From Streptomyces sp. Tu 3180 (lineage in GTDB: Bacteria > Actinomycetota > Actinomycetes > Streptomycetales > Streptomycetaceae), in NCBI RefSeq assembly GCF_009852415.1, contig NZ_WOXS01000002.1, positions 8,100,001 to 8,164,000 of the forward strand: a DNA stretch of 64,000 bases, given 5' to 3'. A program made the position numbers and the translations under genes. The notes beneath the pieces were generated by a model. The model was not told where the DNA came from. It made no database searches and was given only the letters and a program-made list of their open reading frames with translations. Positions 54,269 through 61,900 of this stretch are shown one piece after another. Each line of letters begins with the position of its first letter. Positions within the stretch are counted from its first letter, which is position 1.

Positions 54269-54943
54269 TCACCGTCCCGTCGTCCGGCGCAGGGCGATCG
54301 CGGTGAGCAGTATGCCCTGACGGGAGAGCCACCGGCCGTTGAACTCCTCGATGCGTTCTCCGTCGGCGGTGGTGCCCGGGACGAGCAGTCGCGCGGAGAA
54401 GGTGCCGCAGGCGGGGTCGATGCGGATGTCCGCCTCGGCGAAGTCGAGTTCGCGCCTGGTGAGCGGGAACCAGGTCTTGAACACCGCCTCCTTGGCGCTG
54501 AACAACAACCGGTCCCAGCAGACGCCGGGAGAGGACTGCGCCAGCGTGCGCACCCACGCACGCTCCTGGGGCAGCGAGATGAACTCCAGCAGGCCTTCTG
54601 CCAGGGGAAGGTCAGGTTCGGCGTCGATGCCGAGCCCCACGAACGCGCAGGAGCGGCCGATGGCGGCGGCCCGGAACCCGGGACAGTGGGTCAGGCTGCC
54701 GACGGTGCCCTCGGGCCACAGCGGTGCGCCGCGCACACCCGACAGCACAGGCGCTGGCGGCACGCCCAGTTCGCGCATGGCGCGGCGCGCGCACAGGCGG
54801 ACGTTCGCGTATTCACGTCGGCGCTTCGGCTGGGCCCTCGCGACGGCGGCGGCCTCCTGCGGGTACAAGGCGGTCAGCGCCGCGTCGTAGTCGACGAACG
54901 TGCTGCCCGTGCCGACGGCCGAAGGCAACAACTCGTCGATCAT
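54269..54943 (-). CDS. 4'-phosphopantetheinyl transferase (Sfp/EntD type)
   Basis: 224 residues from ATG 54943 (GTG 54946 possible). Conserved blocks are KRRREYANVRLCARRAMREL, GSLTHCPGFRAAAIGR, the Mg-binding GLGIDAEPD and FSAKEAVFKTWFPLT. It loads the phosphopantetheine arm of CoA onto acyl carrier proteins. Its place next to a PKS suggests it activates the ACP at residue 699 of that PKS and its partners. Confidence 0.93.
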   Translation of the reverse strand: MIDELLPSAVGTGSTFVDYDAALTALYPQEAAAVARAQPKRRREYANVRLCARRAMRELGVPPAPVLSGVRGAPLWPEGTVGSLTHCPGFRAAAIGRSCAFVGLGIDAEPDLPLAEGLLEFISLPQERAWVRTLAQSSPGVCWDRLLFSAKEAVFKTWFPLTRRELDFAEADIRIDPACGTFSARLLVPGTTADGERIEEFNGRWLSRQGILLTAIALRRTTGR

Positions 54944-54998
54944 CACACCACCCCGCGTTCACGCCGTCGTTCCCGGGCTTTCCCACCGTGCTCCGTGC

Positions 54999-55691
54999 TC
55001 ACAGCGAGCGGGCGAGCCTGAACCCGAGGTCGTCGATGGCCAGGGTCGGGTGGCTCTTGCGGCGGCACGACGCCCGGCACCCCCGGGGCTCGTCGAAGAA
55101 GCCGCCGCCGCGGAAGACGCGGTACGGACCGTAGACCCGGGGGTCGTAGACGTCCCAGCACCACTCCCAGACATTGCCGATCATGTCGTGGAGGCCCCAC
55201 GCGTTCGGCTTCCGCGTGGCGACGTCGTGCGGCTCGCCCCCGGAGTTCCCGCGGTACCACGCGATCTCGTCCAGCTCTCCGTAGCGGACGTCCGAACTCC
55301 CGGCCCGGCAGGCGTACTCCCATTCCGCCTCGGTGGGAAGGCGGTAACCGTCGGCTGTCCAGTCGCAGACCACGTCCTCCGCGTCGCGGCTGTCGCCCAT
55401 CGAGTAGCAGGGATCGAGCCCGGCCGCCAGCGAGAAGAGGTTGCAGAACCGGACGGCGTCGTTCCATGAGACCTCGGTCATCGGCGTCCGTGGCCCCGCG
55501 GCGCTCTCCGGCGTCTCGCCCAGCACGGCGGCGTACAGCTCGCGGGTGACCGGAGTCGGCGCCAACCGGAAGGCGGCGACCTCGACCGCCCAGTCCGTCA
55601 TCGTGCCCTCGTCCCGCAGCACGATCTTCCCGGCGGGCAGGTCGACCATGGGGCCGGCGGCCGGCCGACGCAGCGTTGCTTCACGACTCAT
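54999..55691 (-). CDS. SUMF1/formylglycine-generating enzyme-fold protein
   Basis: 230 residues. The fold signature is clear: TPVTRELYAAVLGETPESAA, TEVSWNDAVRFCNLFSLAAG, YRLPTEAEWEYACRAG, MIGNVWEWCWDVYD and RVFRGGGFFDEPRGC. In true formylglycine-generating enzymes two copper-binding cysteines follow the RGG motif. By my recall of that consensus the first is Asp here and the second is kept, so oxidation of sulfatase Cys is doubtful. A role in tailoring, like other SUMF1-fold enzymes (EgtB group), is possible. It lies 55 bases upstream of the phosphopantetheinyl transferase on the same strand. Confidence 0.85.
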   Translation of the reverse strand: MSREATLRRPAAGPMVDLPAGKIVLRDEGTMTDWAVEVAAFRLAPTPVTRELYAAVLGETPESAAGPRTPMTEVSWNDAVRFCNLFSLAAGLDPCYSMGDSRDAEDVVCDWTADGYRLPTEAEWEYACRAGSSDVRYGELDEIAWYRGNSGGEPHDVATRKPNAWGLHDMIGNVWEWCWDVYDPRVYGPYRVFRGGGFFDEPRGCRASCRRKSHPTLAIDDLGFRLARSL

Positions 55692-56220
55692 CGCAGCCCT
55701 GCTCCTACACATTCGTTCGTGTCCTTGACGTGTGATCCCCGTCAAGGCACCCGCGGACGTCATCACGGCCCCGTCGCCCTGTTCAACCGGACGCCGGGTG
55801 CGACGGGTCGGCACTTCTCGCCGCGTTCGTCCTGGTCGGCCGCGAACCACACCCGGTTGCCCTCGCTCCTGCAGTCTGCCGCACCGGATGCACCGGGATG
55901 GCGCCGACCGATCTTTTCCGGCCGCGTGCACGCGCGGGTCGGTGTCCGGGTGCCGTGAGGTCGTGTGGCGTGACGGCTTCGCGGCCTGTGCCGGGCCCTC
56001 GTGCCGGACGCGTCCACCTCGGCGGCGGAAAACGGACAGCGACCGCGGCCACACCCGCGCGTGCGGACTCGCCCCGGCACCGGTCACCGGGTCCGACGAC
56101 CTCACTGCCGGACATCACGAAGCACCGGCCCGCTTCACCGCTGCCCGCCCCGAGGTGACGCAGCGGGCGGGCCGGGACTTCGCCCCCTTCGTGCGGACCG
56201 GGCAGCCCGAAACGGGGGAA
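55692..56220. other. gene-free stretch
   Basis: About 530 bases between the P450 stop and the SUMF1-fold gene start. The right part may hold a terminator and the left part the SUMF1 promoter, but nothing clear is seen. Frames are unrecognisable. Confidence 0.4.
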
Positions 56221-57450
56221 TCAGCCCCGGGCGGCACCGAGCGACACCGGCAGAGACCTCAGCCCGCGCAGGGCCGTTCCCGGCTGCCAGCGCAGCTCGT
56301 CCGGGTCCGCGGCCAGCCGGAGGTGCGGAAACCGGTCGATGAGCCGGTCGAAGGCTATCTGTGCCTCCAGCCGGGCGAGCTGCGCTCCGACGCAGTAGTG
56401 GATGCCGTGTCCGAAGGACAGGCTGGCGCCCGCCTGACGATGGATGTCCAGGCTGCCGGCGTCCGGGAACTGGGACTCGTCCCGGTTGGCCGACGTGAGC
56501 GCGACCACCACCAGCTCGCCCTCCGGTATGACCACTCCGCCGACCTCGATCGGCTCGGTCGTGAAGCGCAGCGACGACGTGTTGACCGGGCTCTCGTAGC
56601 GGAGAAGCTCGTCGACCGCCCCGGGCATCAAGGAGCGGTCGGCGCGCAGAGCGGCGAGCTGGTCGGGGTGGCGCAGCAGCGCGTACACACCGTTGCCGAT
56701 GAGGTTGACCGTGGTCTCGTTGCCCGCCACCAGCAGCAGGAACGCCATCGAGACCAGTTCCTGGGTGTTCAGCTTGCCGTCGTCGCTGGAGCGCACCAGG
56801 CCGGTGAGCAGGTCGTCCGCCGGTTGCGACCGCTTGCTCTCGATCAACTCGTGCAGATATCCGAGCAGCGCCATCGTGGCCTTCGCCATGCTCTCCGCGT
56901 CCCCGCCGGAGAGCTGGGTGGGGACCCAGCCCTTGAAGCGCTCCTGATCGTCGGCCGGAACGCCCAGCAGCTCGCAGATCACCGCCATGGGCAGCGGGTA
57001 GGCGAGGGCACGCATCAGATCCACCTCGTCGTGGCCCTCCATCGCATCGAGCAGTTCGGTGGTGATCTCCTCGATCCGGGGACCCAGTTTTTCCACCGCT
57101 CGCTGGGTGAAGACCTTGTTGACCTGCTTGCGCAGCCGGGTGTGGTCCGGCGGGTCGGCGTTCATCATGTGCGCGGCCAACTCGCTGGCGAACACCATGC
57201 CGGTCTCGCCGTCGGTGTGCCGCTGGATGACCTTCTGGCCGACCTCGATGTTCTTGGACAGACGGTTGTCGGTCAGCACGGACTTCGCGTCGTCGTAGCG
57301 CGTGACGAGCCAGACCTTGGTCCCGCCGGGCGCGATGATCTCGCGGACCGGCGCCTCGGAGCGGAGCACATCGTATAACGCATGCGGATTGTGCTCGAAC
57401 TCCTTCTCGTCGATCTGGAGCGGAGTCGCGCCGCCGTGGCCGCTGGACAT
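56221..57450 (-). CDS. cytochrome P450 (bacterial class, CYP107-like)
   Basis: 409 residues. The I-helix oxygen-binding motif is AGNETT (242-247), the K-helix ExxR is ELLR (281-284), and the haem loop is SFGHGIHYCVGAQLAR with Cys353 as iron ligand. NADPPDHTRLRKQVNKVF is the usual C-helix region. It probably oxidises the polyketide made by the neighbouring PKS, with electrons from a ferredoxin encoded elsewhere. Codon 25 is TTA (57378-57376). GGGAGGAAGC precedes the ATG. Confidence 0.95.
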   Translation of the reverse strand: MSSGHGGATPLQIDEKEFEHNPHALYDVLRSEAPVREIIAPGGTKVWLVTRYDDAKSVLTDNRLSKNIEVGQKVIQRHTDGETGMVFASELAAHMMNADPPDHTRLRKQVNKVFTQRAVEKLGPRIEEITTELLDAMEGHDEVDLMRALAYPLPMAVICELLGVPADDQERFKGWVPTQLSGGDAESMAKATMALLGYLHELIESKRSQPADDLLTGLVRSSDDGKLNTQELVSMAFLLLVAGNETTVNLIGNGVYALLRHPDQLAALRADRSLMPGAVDELLRYESPVNTSSLRFTTEPIEVGGVVIPEGELVVVALTSANRDESQFPDAGSLDIHRQAGASLSFGHGIHYCVGAQLARLEAQIAFDRLIDRFPHLRLAADPDELRWQPGTALRGLRSLPVSLGAARG

Positions 57451-58014
57451 GCTTCCTCCCGTATGTCAACCAAAATTTCCGCGAGTAATTCGGTGCGCAC
57501 TCTGAACGGGTCGCACGAGGAGCCGGTGCTGCCAGTCGATCACTAAACGCCGTACTCCGCAAGACATCCCCGGCCGGCGATACCGTCCTCGCCTTTCGTG
57601 CGAGACGCCGTCCGGTGAACGGCCGGGAAAACATAAAACGCCTGCGATCCGCGTCGACGGATACTTGCCGAGGGTACTGCCCATGGGTAAGGGAGAGGGG
57701 TGTTTCGGGAAGGGGAAAGGCTTGCTGCCGCACCTGCCCACGCGTTTCTTCGGACGCTCTGTCCATCGATTTCGGGCCACCCGCTCCGGTCGGGTCCCCG
57801 TCCATACCCGGCGGAACCGCTTCGCACCCGCGGGTGACCGCCTTCCGGCCGACACCGTGTCGCGGTCGTGTCCGTTACCGGCCTGACCAGTGGGAAGTCC
57901 CTGCGGGAGGCCGTGGCGCGAGAGAGGGCCCGCGGCTGCGCCGCAGGAGTCGGCCGGCCGGTAAACCCGTACGTCGCACTTTGGCTTGTTGGTCTTCCGG
58001 GTCCCGCCGGCCCT

Positions 58015-58043
58015 TTGACCCGTGAACAGGCGTGTGTTAGCTT
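58015..58043 (+). promoter_or_regulatory. promoter upstream of DUF4180 gene
   Basis: TTGACC (58015-58020) and TAGCTT (58038-58043) are 17 bases apart, a good match to streptomycete vegetative promoters, with about 40 bases to the TTG start. The rest of the 57451-58088 gap holds the P450 leader and no recognisable gene. Confidence 0.7.
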
Positions 58044-58088
58044 CCTCCGGCTACCTGTGCTCATGATTTTTTCTTGGGGGACTAGAAA

Positions 58089-58472
58089 TTGCCGGATTTA
58101 CTGCAGGAGCGGCGTGGGGTGCAGGTATTGATGTGCGATCCGGCCGGGCCTACCGTGGTCACCGAGCAGGACGCACTGGACTTGATCGGTTCGGCGTTGT
58201 TCGACGCCGAGATCGTGGCCGTGCCGGTGAGCCGGCTTGATGAGAAATTCTTTTCGCTCGGCACCCGCATCGCCGGCGAAATCATGCAGAAGTTCGTCAA
58301 CTACCGCATGCGTCTGGCCGTCATCGGTGACATTTCCCGTCATATGGAGGCCAGTGCCGCGCTGCGCGCTCTGGTGCATGAATCCAATGCGGCAAGCCAT
58401 ATCTGGTTCCTTCCCGACCTCGAAGCCCTCGACGCTCGTCTGGGATCCATCGGCGGGAGAGGGCGGGGCTAG
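58089..58472 (+). CDS. DUF4180 protein
   Basis: 127 residues from TTG 58089 with GGGGGA upstream. The core reads VSRLDEKFFSLGTRIAGEIM, then QKFVNYRMRLAVIGDISRHM, and ends WFLPDLEALDARLG, typical of DUF4180. Function unknown. Codon 4 is TTA (58098-58100). It precedes the PKS on the same strand, 450 bases away, and may be expressed with it. Rare start and rare Leu codon together suggest low, developmentally timed synthesis. Confidence 0.8.
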   Translation: MPDLLQERRGVQVLMCDPAGPTVVTEQDALDLIGSALFDAEIVAVPVSRLDEKFFSLGTRIAGEIMQKFVNYRMRLAVIGDISRHMEASAALRALVHESNAASHIWFLPDLEALDARLGSIGGRGRG

Positions 58473-58922
58473 GCAGCCGTCCTGAAGGCGGAAGCCGACG
58501 TGCGTCGGCCGTGTGTCCCGGAGCGTGTTCGATCCCCCTTCGCGGGGTCCGGGCCGAAGCCGTACCGGCCCGGATGCCGGGCCCACCGGCACGGTCGCCG
58601 GCCTCGGGCACCTGGGACAGCGTGGTCCCCGGCGTAGGCACACCTCCCGGCCTTCCCTTTCGTCATCGGGCTGCGCGCTGCGGTCGAGGAACGCGCGCAC
58701 TCCCCGGGGAGGCGGCAGTCGCCGCGGCCACGCGGAGCCCGTGAAGTCCGACAGCGGCAAACCGGCCGCGGGGACCAACAGCCGGCTGTGACACACCCAG
58801 GCGGCATTCACCGTGGGAGCCGTTCACCAGAAGAGGCACCTGCCGGTCCGGCGTGCCGAGGATCGGTGGCGGACGGCCACAGTGCGTCACAACATCGCGA
58901 ACGAAAAGGGGAGTCTCCACTG
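58473..58922. other. 450-base gap before the PKS gene
   Basis: No gene recognised. The right end holds the PKS ribosome binding site (AAAGGGGAG). A PKS promoter would be expected here but no confident boxes are seen. Confidence 0.4.
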
Positions 58923-61900
58923 ATGTCGCAGCATGTCCCCATAGCCGTCATCGGCGTCGCGTGCCGGTTTCCCGGGGCGGACGACCACCGCCGGTTCTGG
59001 GACGTCATCAGGAACGACCGGTCGCAGGTCGGCGAAGTGCCACAGGCGCGATGGGACATGGGCGGAGGCGAGCCGGTGGGGACCTCCGGCGACGACACGA
59101 GGCGCCCTCCCGGCAGATGGGCCGGCCTGATCGACGACGTGGACGCCTTCGACGCGCAGTTCTTCCGCCTCTCCCCGCTGGAGGCGGAAAGCACCGACCC
59201 GCAGCAGCGGATCATGCTGGAGCTCGCCTGGTCCTGCCTCGAAGACGCGGCCATCGCGCCCAGCGCGCTTTCCAAGCGCGACGTCGGGGTGTTCATCGGC
59301 TCGTTCAACCTGGACTACAAGGAGCTCCAGGAGAGGCAGCTGCGCGAGGTCGCGGCGCACCACTCCACGGGAACGATCGGCGCCGTCATCGCCAACCGGG
59401 TCTCCCACTTCTTCGACTTCCACGGGCCCAGCGTGGTCGTCGACACGGCGTCGTCCGCTTCCTTGCACGCCCTCCACCTCGCGGTCCAGTCCCTGCAGCA
59501 AGGCGAGTGCGCCCTCGCGCTCGCCGGCGGGATCAACCTCGTGCTGACCCCGGCCCGGCACACCTCCTTCGCCAAGACCGGCATGCTGTCGCCCACCGGC
59601 TCGTGCCGTCCCTTCGACGAACGGGCCGACGGCTACGTGCGAGGCGAGGGCGGCGGCACCGTCCTGCTCAAGCCCCTCCCGGACGCCGTGCGCGACGGTG
59701 ACCACATCTACGGCGTCATCAAGGGCAGCGCCGTGAACCACAGCGGCAGGACACGCACCCTGACCTATCCGAGCGACGACGCGCAGGCGCAGGTCGTCGC
59801 GGACGCCCTCGCCCGGGCAGAGGTCTCCCCCGACACCATCGGGTACGTCGAGGCGCACGGCACGGGAACGCCGACCGGCGATCCGGTCGAGTTCGAGGGG
59901 CTGGTGGAGGGCTTCCGCAGAGCGCGCGGCGAGACGGCGAAGCCGCGTGAGCACAACCACTGCGGGCTGGGGTCGGTCAAGCCCAACATCGGCCACCTCG
60001 AAGCCGCCGCCGGGATCGCCGGCCTGATCAAGGTGCTGCTCGCGCTGGAGCACCAGGAGTTGCCCGGTCTGCGGGACTTCCAGCGGCTTAACCCGCGCAT
60101 CGACCTGGACGGCACGCCCTTCCACATCGTCGGCCGACTGCGTGAGTGGGAGCCGCTGCGGTCGCAGTCCGGCGAACCACTGCCCCGTCGCGCGAGCGTC
60201 AGTTCGTTCGGGATCGGCGGCACGAACGCCCACGTCGTGCTCGAAGAGGCACCGGCCGTCGCACCGGCCGACCCGCAGCAGCGCCCCGCGTACCTCGTCT
60301 GTCTGTCCGCCAGAACCGGCACCGCGCTCCGGCGGCGGATCCACGACGTGCGGGAATGGCTCGACGGCGACGGAGCCCACGCCGACCTGTTCGACCTCAG
60401 TGCCACGCTGCTCCTGGGCCGGGAACACCTCGACCGCCGGACCGCGCTGGTCGTACGGGACCGCGACGACCTCCGGGCGAAACTGACCCTGCTGCTCGAC
60501 ACCGGGCGCGCCGACGACTGCTTCCACGAACCCGCGGGCACGCCCTCGGACGGCGAGCCGGCCGGAGCACCGCGGCCCGCCGCAGAGGCCGGGTCCGAAC
60601 TCGACGCCGATCTCCCCGCCGCCGAGTACCGAGAGCGGCTGCTCGACCTGGCGGAGTCCTTCGCCGAAGGACACGACCACCGGTGGGAGGACCTGTTCAC
60701 GTCGGTCCCGGGACGGCGGCTTCGACTGCCGACCTACGCGTTCGACCGGCACCGCTTCTGGATCACACCCGACGCCGCGGGCCAGACCGCTCCCACCGGG
60801 ACGCCGGCGTCCGCGACGGGTGAGGAGCCGGATTCCGCGACCAGCCAGGAGGAGCACGTGCCGGACGTGACCGCGCGAACACACCGAGGGGGGCCGGCGG
60901 ACACCGACGTCCGGGAACGGGTCGAGGCGGACCTCCGGAACCTCGTCGGCGGCGTACTGAAGCTCGCGGCCGACGAGATCCGTCCGCGGGACCGGCTGTC
61001 CGACCTCGGCTGCGACTCGGTCGGCAACACGACGCTCGCCCTCCGGCTGAGCGAGCACTACGACATCGACGTCGCGCCGTCGCTCTTCTACGGGTACTTC
61101 ACGCTGGAGATGCTCAGGGACCGTCTCCTCGAGGGGCAGTACGCCGACGCCGTGGTGCGCAAGTACGCGGCCGTCGACGGGCACACCGCCGATGAGCACC
61201 CCGACCAGCACACCCTCGACGAGACGGCCCGCGCCGAGGGGGAGGCGTCCGTCCTGTCACCGGACGAGTCCGTCCCCGGGCCCCTCCCCTCGGCGAAGAG
61301 CGGATCCGGTGCCGGTGATGACGGCGACCACCGTATAGCCGTCATCGGCATGAGCGGCCGCTTTCCGCAGGCCCGCACGGTCGACGAGTTCTGGCGGTTG
61401 CTCGCGGAGGGCCGGGAGGCGGTGACGCCGATCCCCGCGCACCGGCTGGGCAACTGGGCCGGTGTCGCCGGAGCGCGGGACGTGCGGGGCGGATGGTTAC
61501 CCGGCGAGGCCGAGTTCGACCCGCTCTTCTTCGAGATCTCCCCCAAGGAAGCCGAGCACATGGACCCCCGGCAGCGGCTGCTGCTGCAGGAGGCATGGCG
61601 GGCCCTGGAGGACGCCGGATACGGGGCGAAGCAGATCGCCGACAACACCATGGGCATGTTCGTCGGCGCCGAACAGGGCGACTACCCGGAACTGGCGGGG
61701 GACGAACAGACGTTGACCTCCGGTCACGACGGCATCCTGGCCTCGCGTCTCAGCTACTTCCTCGATTTCTCCGGCCCGGTGCTGACCGTCAACACGGCCT
61801 GCTCGGCCGGCCTGGCAGCCGTGCACCAGGCGTGCCTGAGCCTTCGCGGCGGCGAGTGCGACACCGCGATCGCCGCAGGCGTCAGCCTGCTGGCCGGCCC

